A stretch of DNA of 64,000 bases from Flavonifractor sp. An100 (GTDB taxonomy: Bacteria > Bacillota > Clostridia > Oscillospirales > Oscillospiraceae), in assembly GCF_002161175.1 (NCBI RefSeq), contig NZ_NFMA01000001.1, positions 1-64,000 of the forward strand, in the 5' to 3' direction. Position numbers and translations under genes: made by a program. This document shows positions 33,527 to 42,451 of this stretch, piece by piece. The notes under the pieces were generated by a model. It was given only the letters and a program-made list of their open reading frames with translations, was not told the DNA's origin and did not search any database. Every line of letters starts with the position of its first letter. Position 1 is the first letter of the stretch.

Positions 33527-35734
33527 TTGGAAGCGTTGGAACAGACCAACCAGGTGGAGGGGACCGTCTCCTCGTTAATTTTCCAGAATGAAGAGAACGG
33601 ATATACCATCCTCCGCCTGGACGTGAAGGGGGAGGAGATTACCGTAGTAGGCACCATGCCCGGTGTCTCTCCCGGAGAATATTTGGCCGTGGAGGGCGGC
33701 TGGGTGCGCCATGCCACCTATGGGGTGCAGTTCAAGGCGGAGACGGTGGAGCGCCGCTTGCCCCAGGGCTTGAAGGAAATTTACCACTACCTGGCTTCGG
33801 GAGCAGTGAAGGGGGTGGGAAAGGCCACTGCCCGGCTGCTGCTGGAGGAGTTTGGGGAGGAGGCCTTGACCGTGCTGGAGGAGCACCCGGAGCAGCTGTC
33901 CAAGATCCGGGGGATCACCCCCAAGCGGGCCAGGCAGATGAGCGAGGCCTTTCGGCAGCAGATGGGCATGCGCCGCCTCATTGAATTTCTGGGGGCCCAC
34001 CAGTTACCCTTGGAATTGGCGGTATCTCTGCGGCGCAGCTACGGAGACGTAGCGCTGGAGGTGTTGAAGGCCAACCCCTACCTGTTGGTAAACGAAGAGT
34101 ACGAGGTGGAGTTTTCCCAGGCGGACGCTCTGGCCCTGTCTCTGGGGGTAGGGCCGGAGGACCCCCAGCGGCTGGAGGCGGGCCTGATCTTTGAAATGGC
34201 CCACAACAATGTAAATAACGGCCACACCTTCCTGCCCCACCGAAAGCTGGTGGAGGCCACGTCGGCACTCTTGGAGGTGTCCGGCGAGCTGCTGGAGGAG
34301 TGCCTGGAGAGTCTCATTCAGCGGGGCGAGCTGGAGGAGGAGCCGGTGGCGGGGCAGGACGGGATCTATCTGCCCGCGCTGTATGAGGCGGAGTGTTTTA
34401 TCGCCCGGCGGATCGGGGAGATGAGCCGGGCGGAGCTGTGTCCCCCGGAGGATCTGGACCGGGTGCTGGGGCAGATCCAAAGCCGGCAGCACATCACCTA
34501 CGCCCCTGAGCAGAGGAGGGCGGTGGAGCTGGCGGCCCAGCGCCAAGTCATGCTGCTGACTGGTGGACCAGGCACTGGTAAAACCACCTGCCTGAGGGGG
34601 GTACTGGCCCTCTTTGAGACCATGGGGCTGGAGACGGCCCTGTCAGCCCCTACCGGGCGGGCAGCCAAGCGGCTGGGGGAGCTGTGCGGGACCGAGGCCT
34701 CCACCATCCACCGGCTGTTGGAGACAGGATTTGACCCCCAGACCGGCCGTCTGGTGTTTACCCATAACTCTTATGATCCCATCAAAGCCGATGCGGTGAT
34801 TGTGGACGAGACCTCCATGGTGGATGTGCCTTTGATGGCCGCTCTGCTGGATGCCTTGGAGGGGGACTGCCGGCTGGTGCTGGTGGGAGACCCGGATCAG
34901 CTGCCATCCGTGGGGCCGGGCAATCTCTTCGGGGACCTGATTCGCAGCCAAGTGGTGCCCACTATCCGTCTGACTGAGATCTTCCGCCAGGCGGCCCAGA
35001 GCGCCATTGTGCGCAATGCCCACCTGGTAAACCGGGGAGAAGTGCCCAATCTGCGCAAGAATGACAACGACTTCTTTTTCCTCTACCGCCGGGACCCCAG
35101 AGGGGCGGTGGAGACCATTGTGGATCTGTGCCGGCGCCGTCTGCCGGAGCGGCTGGGGATTCCCGCCGATCAAATCCAAGTGCTCTCCCCCACCCGGCGG
35201 CGGGGGACCGGGACGGGAGCGCTGAATCAAGCTCTCCAGGCTGCCCTCAATCCTCCTCTTGAGGGAAAGGGGGAGCGCCGCTTTGGCGACTGGGTCTTCC
35301 GGGCGGGGGACCGGGTGATGCAGGTGCGGAACAACTACGATATCCTCTGGCGGGAGGAGGGCGGACTCCGCTCCGGCATGGGGATGTTCAACGGAGACAT
35401 CGGAGTGATCCGCTCCATCGATGGAGAGGTTATCACGGTGGACTTTGATGGCAAGGCGGTGGAGTATTCCCCCGATATGCTGGGAGAGCTGGAGCCTGCC
35501 TTTGCCGTGACGGTGCATAAGGCCCAGGGCAGCGAGTACCGGGCGGTGATTTTAGCCGCCCTGGAGGGGGCTCCCATGCTGATGACCCGGGGGGTGCTGT
35601 ATACCGCCATAACCAGGGCAAAGGAGCTGTTTATTGTGGTGGGAGACGAACAGACCGTGGAGCGGATGGTGGCCAACGACCGGCAGACCCGCCGTTATTC
35701 TGGCCTGCGCTCCCGCTTAGTTAAAGAAAAATAA
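33527..35734 (+). CDS. recD2: RecD-like ATP-dependent DNA helicase RecD2
   Basis: A superfamily 1B 5'-3' helicase found in bacteria without RecBC partners, acting in DNA repair and replication. The 735-residue protein has the N-terminal OB-like domain (VEGTVSSLIFQNEENGYTILRL), tandem helix-hairpin-helix elements near residue 80-140, Walker A LTGGPGTGKTT near 347, VDETSMVD and DPDQLPSVGPGN, and the C-terminal TVHKAQGSEY. Translation starts at TTG, with GAGGAGG 9 nt upstream. A perfect terminator follows. Confidence 0.94.
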   Translation: MEALEQTNQVEGTVSSLIFQNEENGYTILRLDVKGEEITVVGTMPGVSPGEYLAVEGGWVRHATYGVQFKAETVERRLPQGLKEIYHYLASGAVKGVGKATARLLLEEFGEEALTVLEEHPEQLSKIRGITPKRARQMSEAFRQQMGMRRLIEFLGAHQLPLELAVSLRRSYGDVALEVLKANPYLLVNEEYEVEFSQADALALSLGVGPEDPQRLEAGLIFEMAHNNVNNGHTFLPHRKLVEATSALLEVSGELLEECLESLIQRGELEEEPVAGQDGIYLPALYEAECFIARRIGEMSRAELCPPEDLDRVLGQIQSRQHITYAPEQRRAVELAAQRQVMLLTGGPGTGKTTCLRGVLALFETMGLETALSAPTGRAAKRLGELCGTEASTIHRLLETGFDPQTGRLVFTHNSYDPIKADAVIVDETSMVDVPLMAALLDALEGDCRLVLVGDPDQLPSVGPGNLFGDLIRSQVVPTIRLTEIFRQAAQSAIVRNAHLVNRGEVPNLRKNDNDFFFLYRRDPRGAVETIVDLCRRRLPERLGIPADQIQVLSPTRRRGTGTGALNQALQAALNPPLEGKGERRFGDWVFRAGDRVMQVRNNYDILWREEGGLRSGMGMFNGDIGVIRSIDGEVITVDFDGKAVEYSPDMLGELEPAFAVTVHKAQGSEYRAVILAALEGAPMLMTRGVLYTAITRAKELFIVVGDEQTVERMVANDRQTRRYSGLRSRLVKEK

Positions 35735-35785
35735 AACGTGTCCCACCCACGTTAGTTGTCCCAGAGCGGGAGAACGAAAGAATAA

Positions 35786-35834
35786 AAAAGATCCCGATGG
35801 AAATTGTTAAAACAATTTCCATCGGGATCTTTTT
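35786..35834 (+). terminator. Terminator after recD2
   Basis: A perfect 23-bp stem (35786-35808 with 35811-35833) with a 2-nt loop, A-rich before and T-rich after. Confidence 0.92.
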
Positions 35835-35923
35835 GGTTTAAGAACAGATCATTATCTGATAAATGAAATTGGAATAAACTCCAAAACGAATAAGCGGCTG
35901 AATGGAAAGCGAGGAAGCAATAC

Positions 35924-36415
35924 ATGGGGCTCTTCAATAAGGTGTGCAACGCAATTATCAGGATTTATACTTATCTGGGTGTTGTGTTGCTGTGCGTTAT
36001 CGTAATTGCCTGCTCCGCCCAAATATTTACACGTTATGTTCTGGGAAATGCCATTTCCGGAACGGAGGAGATCAGTCGATACTGTTTTGTATGGTTGGGC
36101 TTTGTAGGCAGTGCGGTATGTACCCAGCGGTGGTCAAATGCATGGATATCAATCTTACACGATCTGTTGAGAGGGCGTGCAAGAAAGTGGCATGAAATTT
36201 TTCTGGATATTATGGTGATCATCTGTGCTGTAATCCTTTTGGTGCAGGGGATCAAATGTGTGGATGCCACCTCCCGGCAACTGAGCAGTATGCTGCGGAT
36301 CCCGATGTGTTACGTCTACACTGCGATCCCTGTAGGGGCCTTTGGGATCATCATAGGAGCGGTGCAGCGGCTGGTCAACACACTGACTGGTCATGAGATG
36401 GAGGTGGCCCAGTGA
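35924..36415 (+). CDS. dctQ: TRAP transporter small membrane subunit, DctQ type
   Basis: The small subunit of tripartite ATP-independent transporters. The 163-residue protein has four hydrophobic helices and the family signature ISGTEEISRYCFVWLGFVGSAV near residue 45. Together with DctM it should import an organic acid using a sodium or proton gradient, with an extracytoplasmic DctP capturing the ligand; no DctP gene lies on either side. A small inverted repeat (35845-35858) upstream may be regulatory. Base composition is more AT-rich than in the flanking genes. Confidence 0.88.
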   Translation: MGLFNKVCNAIIRIYTYLGVVLLCVIVIACSAQIFTRYVLGNAISGTEEISRYCFVWLGFVGSAVCTQRWSNAWISILHDLLRGRARKWHEIFLDIMVIICAVILLVQGIKCVDATSRQLSSMLRIPMCYVYTAIPVGAFGIIIGAVQRLVNTLTGHEMEVAQ

Positions 36416-37695
36416 GTGCACTTGTTATTTTTGGGATTCTAATTGGGTTTATTTTCTTGGGAGTCCCTGTCTGTTTCAGTATTGCCTATTCTGGCATCGG
36501 GTACATTCTCCACGCTCAAATGCAGCCGCTGATTTTGATTGCACAGCGCTCACTCAACGGCATGGATAACTACACGCTTCTTGCCATTCCGCTATTTACC
36601 TTAGCGGGTTATATGATGGACAAGGGCGGCCTCTCAAAGCGGTTAGTCAATTTTTTAGATAAGGCGTTTTTCTGGATTCCTGGTGGGATCGGAACGATTA
36701 CGGTGCTGTGCTGCGCTGTGTTTGCAGCACTAACTGGCTCTGGTCCAGCTACAGTGGCGGCAATTGGCGCCATCACCTATCCAGCTATGATGAAGGCAGG
36801 GTACCATAAAAACTCGGCAGCTGGACTCCTAGCCTGTGGTGGTGCATTAGGCCCAGTTATCCCGCCCAGCATCTGTATGATCGTTTATGGTACCACGTTT
36901 GGCGTGTCTGTCCCTGCTATGTTTATGGCGGCCGTAGTTCCTGGGCTGCTGATGTCACTTTTCTTGATTGTTACCAATATTTTTATCTGCAAACGGCAGG
37001 GTATTGCCCAGACCAGGACACGTTATTCCTTGCGGGAGATCTGGGAAGCGTTTACACAGTCTTGGGGCGTACTGCTTCTCCCCATAGTTGTTTTAGGAGG
37101 GATTTATGGGGGAATCTTCACTCCCACCGAAGCATCCGCGGTCTGTGTCGTTTTTGCACTGGTGTTGGGTTTCTGCTATCGGGAACTGACCTTTAAGAAC
37201 CTGCTGGAATCCCTGATCAAGACCGTAGAAACCTCTGCCATGGTTATTGTTATTGTGGGCATGTCGGCCATTTTGTCCTGGATTTTGTCCGCCACTGGTA
37301 TTCCAGCACAAATTGCGGCGCAGGTTGTTCCGTTCCTAGGCAGTAAATACGTATATATTATCGTGCTTCTGATTATCCTGTTTGTGATTGGCTGCTTGAT
37401 GGAAACCGTTGCCAGCATGCTGATTCTGGGCCCCATTTTAGTCCCCATTGGCTTGGAGCTAGGGGTCAATGAACTGCACTTGTCTATGATCTTCTGCCTG
37501 GCTCTAATCGTCGGCATGGTGACACCGCCCTTCGGATTAAACTTGTTCACTGCCTGTGCCACGACTGGTCAAGGTTTTATGGAGGTTGTGAAAGGCATGG
37601 TTCCCTATTTGATTGCCCTAATCTCTGCGGTGGTCATTGTATCGTTTGTTCCGGAATTGGCGTTGTTCCTGCCCCGTGTGCTGGGAGTTACGTAG
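36412..37695 (+). CDS. dctM: TRAP transporter large membrane subunit, DctM type
   Basis: The channel-forming subunit, 427 residues and about twelve hydrophobic segments, with the DctM stretches GLSKRLVNFLD, GSGPATVAAIGAITYPAMMKAGY and GGALGPVIPPSI in the first half and FTPTEASAV and GMVTPPFGLNLF in the second. The GTG start overlaps the dctQ stop (GTGA). The C-terminal end is complete and followed by a terminator, so the missing binding protein is not due to a visible truncation. Substrate unknown. Confidence 0.92.
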   Translation: MSALVIFGILIGFIFLGVPVCFSIAYSGIGYILHAQMQPLILIAQRSLNGMDNYTLLAIPLFTLAGYMMDKGGLSKRLVNFLDKAFFWIPGGIGTITVLCCAVFAALTGSGPATVAAIGAITYPAMMKAGYHKNSAAGLLACGGALGPVIPPSICMIVYGTTFGVSVPAMFMAAVVPGLLMSLFLIVTNIFICKRQGIAQTRTRYSLREIWEAFTQSWGVLLLPIVVLGGIYGGIFTPTEASAVCVVFALVLGFCYRELTFKNLLESLIKTVETSAMVIVIVGMSAILSWILSATGIPAQIAAQVVPFLGSKYVYIIVLLIILFVIGCLMETVASMLILGPILVPIGLELGVNELHLSMIFCLALIVGMVTPPFGLNLFTACATTGQGFMEVVKGMVPYLIALISAVVIVSFVPELALFLPRVLGVT

Positions 37696-37782
37696 CGGAA
37701 TTGATCGAGTAAGTAATTAAAATATAGCCATGACCTTTCTTTTGGGCCATACCATTCGATCAAACGTACATTAACAAAATTG

Positions 37783-37843
37783 AGCTGTACCCCATTTGCT
37801 ATTCAGTAAATGATACTGTCTAGTAAATGGGGTACAGCTTTAT
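37783..37843 (+). terminator. Terminator after dctM
   Basis: A 15-bp stem (37783-37797 with 37825-37839) whose long loop contains further pairing (CAGTA with TACTG), followed by a T-rich tail. Confidence 0.8.
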
Positions 37844-37884
37844 TGTTGCTCTTTATGGAGTGCAGTATTTCGCACACTTATTTT

Positions 37885-38850
37885 TTATTTAGAGAGTTGG
37901 GAGAGCAACTCTGCCGCCAGAGCGGGGTCCACATTGCCTCCAGAGAGGACGAATACCACCTTATCCCCTTTGTTCACCGGGAGAGTGCCAGCCAAAGCGG
38001 CGGCCACGGGAAGTGCGCCCGAGGGCTCCACCATGAGCTTGGCCTTGGACATGAGCAGGACCATCGCCTGCCGGATGAAGGGGTCCTCTACGGTGCAAAG
38101 ATCGTCCACCCGCTGCTCAATGAGGGCGAAGTTGTCCGGGTTTGCGTGGTCGGAGCGGGTGCCGTCAGCAATGGTGTCCACCCCATCCAGTTGGATCGGG
38201 TGACCGGCTATCCGGCTTTTGGAGTACCGGGGGGCACCGGCAGGCTCTACTCCGATGGTCTTTACGTGAGGAGCCAGGCCTTTGACCGCCGTGGCCACAC
38301 CGGAGATCAGTCCCCCGCCTCCAATGGGAACGGCAATGGCATCCAACTGGGGCAGGTCTTCCAACACCTCCAGACCGATGGTGCCCTGTCCCGCTGCCAC
38401 GTAGGGGTCGGCGTAAGGGTGGACGTTGACCATTCCTGCCTCTGCCACCAGCTGGGCAGCTCTGGCCTCACGCTGGGAGCTGAGGGTTCCCGTCAGCTCC
38501 ACCTGTCCACCGAAGGATTTTACTCCGGCGAGCTTGACGGGATTGGCGTTGGTGGGCATCACAATGACTGCTCTGGTGCCCAGACGCTGGGCTGCGCAGG
38601 CCACTCCCTGGGCGTGGTTGCCGGAGGAGGCGCACACCAGCCCCCGTGCCCGCTCCTCGTCGGTCAGGGACAGGGCCCTGTTCATAGCGCCCCGGATCTT
38701 GAAAGCACCGATGGGCTGGAAGCCTTCAAATTTCAGATAGACCTGGCACCCTAGAGCCTGATCCAAAGCGGGGATCCGAAGCAGCGGGGTGCGAACGATG
38801 TAAGGGGCAATCCGTTCCCGAGCCTGTTGGACATCCTGAAGAGTAATCAT
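37885..38850 (-). CDS. Threonine/serine dehydratase (PLP-dependent, TdcB-like)
   Basis: A fold-type II PLP enzyme of 321 residues. The PLP lysine is in FKIRGAMNRAL near residue 53, the substrate loop is SSGNHAQGVA near residue 77, and the phosphate-binding glycine loop is GGGGLISG near residue 180. The short length without a C-terminal ACT domain points to the catabolic threonine dehydratase or a serine racemase/dehydratase rather than the biosynthetic IlvA. The ATG at 38850 has GAAAGGACGG upstream; an ATG at 38871 lacks a site. It would deaminate threonine to 2-oxobutyrate or serine to pyruvate. Confidence 0.85.
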   Translation of the reverse strand: MITLQDVQQARERIAPYIVRTPLLRIPALDQALGCQVYLKFEGFQPIGAFKIRGAMNRALSLTDEERARGLVCASSGNHAQGVACAAQRLGTRAVIVMPTNANPVKLAGVKSFGGQVELTGTLSSQREARAAQLVAEAGMVNVHPYADPYVAAGQGTIGLEVLEDLPQLDAIAVPIGGGGLISGVATAVKGLAPHVKTIGVEPAGAPRYSKSRIAGHPIQLDGVDTIADGTRSDHANPDNFALIEQRVDDLCTVEDPFIRQAMVLLMSKAKLMVEPSGALPVAAALAGTLPVNKGDKVVFVLSGGNVDPALAAELLSQLSK

Positions 38851-38944
38851 GAAATTCCGTCCTTTCTCCATAGTAGTTCAGCTGCTTTTATTAAAGCATA
38901 AACCACGTCCGGGAACAAGGGGCAGAGAAAAAGTTCCTCTCCCA

Positions 38945-40303
38945 TCAGGGACGAAAGGCGATGTTCATGTCCACCGGACCCTGGATTCCGTCCACCGTTC
39001 CAGAGTCGGTGTACTGCCAGATCTGAAAGTCATAGCGGAAATTGGGAGAAGAACCGTATTCCGCGATCCAGAAGGGGTATTGGGCCACATCCTCCAGATT
39101 GTAGTGGAGGTAGGCGATGTAGCGGTTGAAATAGATCATGGGCTGGTAGCCGGCCTGTTCTACCTCCTGGCAGAAGGCGTTGGCGGCTGCGGTGATGGTG
39201 TTGCTGTCTACGCCGTCGGTGCGGGCGGTGTCATAGTCAATGTTTTCCCAGTCAAAGACTACGGGGCCGTCAAAGGCGGAAAACTTCTCCAGCAGCTGCA
39301 ACAGAAACTGGGCTTCCTCCCGGGCCTCCTGGACCGTGGTGGCCTGGGAGAAAAAGTATACGCCCACATCCAGTCCGGCGTCCATGGCCCCCTGGAGGTT
39401 ACGGCGGAACTGGGTGTCTTCAAAGACTTTGCCGCTGCCATAGTAGCGGCCGGCGCCCCGGATCATGGCAAAATCAATGCCGTCAGCGGCCACCTTTTCC
39501 CAGTCAATCTCTCCCTGATGGTAGGATATGTCAATCCCCACTGTGGCTTGTGCGTCTCCGGTATATTCCATCCGCCCGTCCTTGAGCTGGAAAGCGCTGT
39601 TGTCATAGGAATTGGCCGGGACGTTGTCCAGAACCTGGAGGGTAAAGGAGTAGAAGGGAAAATACTCCTCCTCTTCCGAAGTCCGTCCAGCATACCGCTG
39701 AATCTGCCAAACAATGGTGCTCAGCTCTGCCCGTGTGATGGAATCCTCCGGGTGGAACAGGCGCTGCCCATCCACCAGATTGCCCACCAGAATACCCAGC
39801 CGGTTGAGGGCGGTCACCGAGCTGTCATCCACATCGGCAAAGGGAGTGGCGTCAGCAATGGGGACCACTCCCAGAGCCTTGGCGGCCAGATGGGCGATAA
39901 ACAGCCGGGAGACAGGGCCGTTCAGATCAGCCGGCACCTCCTCCTGAGACAGCCAGCCCTTTTCCAGAGCATAGCGGACATAGCCAGCGGCGTAGTGCTC
40001 TCCGGGATTGGGAGAGATGGTACCGCTTCCAGCCGCCTTCAGGACCATAATCATGGAGTCGCCGGCCCGGGTGGTGTCGTTGGGACCGAAGCGGCCGTCA
40101 TCGTAGCCGTGGACCACGTCCTGGGCATTCAGGGAAGCCACAAAGGAGTAGAACCAATCCTCCTCCGCCACGTCAGCAAAGGGGGAGGTCCAGCCCTCGG
40201 GGATGGAGGGCTGGCGGGCAGCCCATATGGGAGAAATGGATATGGCGCCAGCCAGCGTGAGGGGCAGGGCGCGGGATAAAAAATATTTCCAAGAGTGATA
40301 CAT
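38945..40303 (-). CDS. Secreted SLH-domain protein with GH25 lysozyme
   Basis: A 452-residue exported protein: a signal peptide of about 28 residues (ending near IWAA), three S-layer homology repeats at about 40-80, 98-140 and 150-195 that would anchor it to the cell wall, a linker, and a GH25 muramidase domain from about 255 to the end. GH25 residues are visible as GIDIS (Asp258) and FDWEN (Asp351, Glu353). It should cleave peptidoglycan between N-acetylmuramic acid and N-acetylglucosamine, probably in wall remodelling. AAGGAG lies ahead of the ATG. Confidence 0.9.
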   Translation of the reverse strand: MYHSWKYFLSRALPLTLAGAISISPIWAARQPSIPEGWTSPFADVAEEDWFYSFVASLNAQDVVHGYDDGRFGPNDTTRAGDSMIMVLKAAGSGTISPNPGEHYAAGYVRYALEKGWLSQEEVPADLNGPVSRLFIAHLAAKALGVVPIADATPFADVDDSSVTALNRLGILVGNLVDGQRLFHPEDSITRAELSTIVWQIQRYAGRTSEEEEYFPFYSFTLQVLDNVPANSYDNSAFQLKDGRMEYTGDAQATVGIDISYHQGEIDWEKVAADGIDFAMIRGAGRYYGSGKVFEDTQFRRNLQGAMDAGLDVGVYFFSQATTVQEAREEAQFLLQLLEKFSAFDGPVVFDWENIDYDTARTDGVDSNTITAAANAFCQEVEQAGYQPMIYFNRYIAYLHYNLEDVAQYPFWIAEYGSSPNFRYDFQIWQYTDSGTVDGIQGPVDMNIAFRP

Positions 40304-40410
40304 GGGATAAAGCTCCTTTTTATGAGAATCGGCATCATTTTAGCATAAAAAATGGGGGATAAGCAATGAAAAAAGTTGGAAAAAGGAAGAGCGGGGTGAG
40401 AGAGGACGAC

Positions 40411-40439
40411 TTGCGCCAGGGGGATGGGACTGGTATAGT
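40411..40439 (+). promoter_or_regulatory. Promoter of the DUF1643 gene
   Basis: TTGCGC (40411-40416), 17 nt, TATAGT (40434-40439). Confidence 0.6.
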
Positions 40440-40469
40440 GGGGGTAAGAAAAAGAGGAGGCGAATCCCC

Positions 40470-41090
40470 ATGCATATTCCATCCTGTCGGACCAGCGAGC
40501 TGGAATTGGCCGATTTCCAGCGGGCCCTGGAGTGCTCCAGCTGTCCCAACGACGACTATGACGTGAAGAAGTGGCTCTATGTACCCAATTATTATTCGGA
40601 GTACCGGTACATTTTAGGGACTCGGGGGGATAGACCTCTGATTTGTGTGGGAATTAACCCTTCCACAGCGGCTCCCGATCACCTGGATAACACGTTGAAA
40701 TCGGTGGAACGGGTGGCGCTTCATAACGGCTATGACAGCTTTTTGATGTTTAATGTCTATGCCCAGCGGGCCACCGACCCGGATGATATGGAGCCAGAAT
40801 GCAACGACTATCTCCACAGCCAAAACATGAAGGCCTTTGCCTACGCCCTGTCTCTGGACAAGGGGGGGCAGCCCGCTGTGTGGGCGGCCTGGGGAACGAT
40901 CATTGAAAAGCGGGACTATCTGCCCCAATGTGTTCGGGACATGATTGCCCTGGGCCGGGAATACGGAGCCTGCTGGTATTCCGCCGGAAAACGCTCCAAG
41001 AAGGGACACCCCCACCATCCGCTGTACCTGCGCAAGGACAGTGTGCTGGAGGAATTTGATGTGGAAGGATATTTGGATCATCTGGAATAA
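40470..41090 (+). CDS. DUF1643 domain protein
   Basis: A 206-residue soluble protein with the DUF1643 pattern: YRYILGTRG, the strand LICVGINPSTA near residue 65 and FNVYAQRATDP near residue 92. The family is conserved but has no established activity; its alpha/beta layout resembles uracil-DNA-glycosylase-like enzymes only loosely. AGAGGAGG precedes the ATG. It stands alone between two terminators. Confidence 0.8.
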   Translation: MHIPSCRTSELELADFQRALECSSCPNDDYDVKKWLYVPNYYSEYRYILGTRGDRPLICVGINPSTAAPDHLDNTLKSVERVALHNGYDSFLMFNVYAQRATDPDDMEPECNDYLHSQNMKAFAYALSLDKGGQPAVWAAWGTIIEKRDYLPQCVRDMIALGREYGACWYSAGKRSKKGHPHHPLYLRKDSVLEEFDVEGYLDHLE

Positions 41091-41092
41091 AG

Positions 41093-41129
41093 AAAAGAGC
41101 CCCAGATCAGTGAGATCCGGGGCCCTTTT
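41093..41129. terminator. Bidirectional terminator between DUF1643 gene and integrase
   Basis: Stem of AAAAG, GCCCC and GATC blocks with two mismatches against GATC, GGGGC and CTTTT; the loop is 5 nt. It overlaps the region just before the integrase stop. Confidence 0.8.
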
Positions 41130-41130
41130 G

Positions 41131-42246
41131 TTATTTTAGAGCGTCAGAGACCCGCATGAGAGTCTCCTCATGGGTGCGGTCAATGAGATGGGTGTAGATC
41201 CGCCCGGTGGTGGCCGGGGTGGAATGGCCCAGGGCCTTTCCAATGTCAAAGAGGGAGGCCCCCTGGAAGGAGGCGATGGTGGCAAAGGAGTGGCGCAGGC
41301 CATGGAGGGTCACCCGGGGGAGCTGATTATTTCGGACAAACCGGGTAAAGGCCAGGGAGAGGGCGTTGGGGGAGTAGGGAAGCCCTTTGTGATCCAACAC
41401 CACGTGTCCGGAAGGGGAGGGGACCTCCCGCTGCTGCCGGTCCAGTTCGGCGGAGAGGAGCGTGAAGACCTCCTCGGGCAGATATAGGGTGCGGACCGAG
41501 GAGCGGTTTTTGGTTTCCTTTTGAATAATGGTGGCGCCAAAGGCGGTGCGGGCCTGGCGGATGTAGAGCACCCGGCGGGGGAAGTTGACGTTTTCCCATT
41601 TCAGACCGCAGATCTCTTCCCGCCGCAGTCCCAAGCTGCCCGCCAGCTTCACCGGCAGCTCCAGCGGAAGGCCTTCCAGCAGATGGTACAGGCGTTTGAG
41701 CTCCTCGGGGTTGTAGAAGTCAGCCTCGTAGAGCTTGGAACGAGGGGGCTCCACCCGGTCCATAGGGGAAACGAGGAGCATCTCCTGGCGCACAGCTGAG
41801 CGCAGAGAGGAGGAGAGCAGGTCGTGATGCCGCCGGAGGGTATTGGAGGACAGGCCCGCATCCCGCTGAACCTGGGAATAGTATTGCTGAATGTCCCGGG
41901 GCGAGAGTTTGAGAAGAGGGGTGCGGCCCAAGGCAGGGGAGAGGTGGTTGTCAATGATCTTTTGGTAGGCATATACGGTGGTCTCCGCCCGATTGGGTCG
42001 GACGATGGTGTCCATCCAGTATTCCAGCCAATCATCTAAGGTGAGCTGATGGTGGGGGGATTGCCGCTCCTGTTCCCGGTGAGCCAGGAACTCCCGCAGC
42101 CCGTTTCGGGCGGCGGTGAGGGTGGGAAAGGTGCGGTACTGCTTGATCCGTTTCCCTGAATCGTCTCGACCCAAATCCATGCTGACATAATACAGCTGCC
42201 GGACATCGTCAAAGGCGATGTTTCTCTCTACCGTTTTTCGTGCCAT
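41131..42246 (-). CDS. Tyrosine recombinase (phage-type integrase), isolated
   Basis: A 371-residue site-specific recombinase: an N-terminal arm-binding part, a SAM-like core-binding domain (LTLDDWLEYWMDTIV near residue 70) and a catalytic domain with Arg in GLRREEIC, HGLRHSFAT and LGHSTPATTGRIYTH containing the nucleophilic tyrosine. All key residues are present, so it looks active. There is no excisionase, phage, conjugation or cargo gene on either side, and no obvious attachment-site repeat or tRNA. It may be a domesticated recombinase or the remnant of a lost element. AGGAGGAA precedes the ATG. Confidence 0.9.
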   Translation of the reverse strand: MARKTVERNIAFDDVRQLYYVSMDLGRDDSGKRIKQYRTFPTLTAARNGLREFLAHREQERQSPHHQLTLDDWLEYWMDTIVRPNRAETTVYAYQKIIDNHLSPALGRTPLLKLSPRDIQQYYSQVQRDAGLSSNTLRRHHDLLSSSLRSAVRQEMLLVSPMDRVEPPRSKLYEADFYNPEELKRLYHLLEGLPLELPVKLAGSLGLRREEICGLKWENVNFPRRVLYIRQARTAFGATIIQKETKNRSSVRTLYLPEEVFTLLSAELDRQQREVPSPSGHVVLDHKGLPYSPNALSLAFTRFVRNNQLPRVTLHGLRHSFATIASFQGASLFDIGKALGHSTPATTGRIYTHLIDRTHEETLMRVSDALK

Positions 42247-42269
42247 GCTAGTTCCTCCTTTTTATTTCC

Positions 42270-42310
42270 TGCGGAAAAGGAGGAGATGGTGCTCCACCTT
42301 TTTTCCCGCA
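42270..42310. repeat. Imperfect palindrome in the integrase leader
   Basis: A 41-nt imperfect inverted repeat with outer arms TGCGG/CCCGCA and an inner stem AAAGG-A-GGAG/CTCC-A-CCTTT, 24 nt upstream of the integrase start. It could be an attenuator, a recombinase- or regulator-binding site, or a remnant terminator. Confidence 0.5.
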
Positions 42311-42451
42311 TAAAAAGAGGATAAAGGTCGAAAAAGTAAAAATACAGACTAAGATTTGGCTTAAATGGAATAATATAGAAGAAAAGTGTAAGAAAAAGGA
42401 AGGACTTTTCCTTTTCATACAGATGTGATAGACTGTACCATGGTGATGAAA

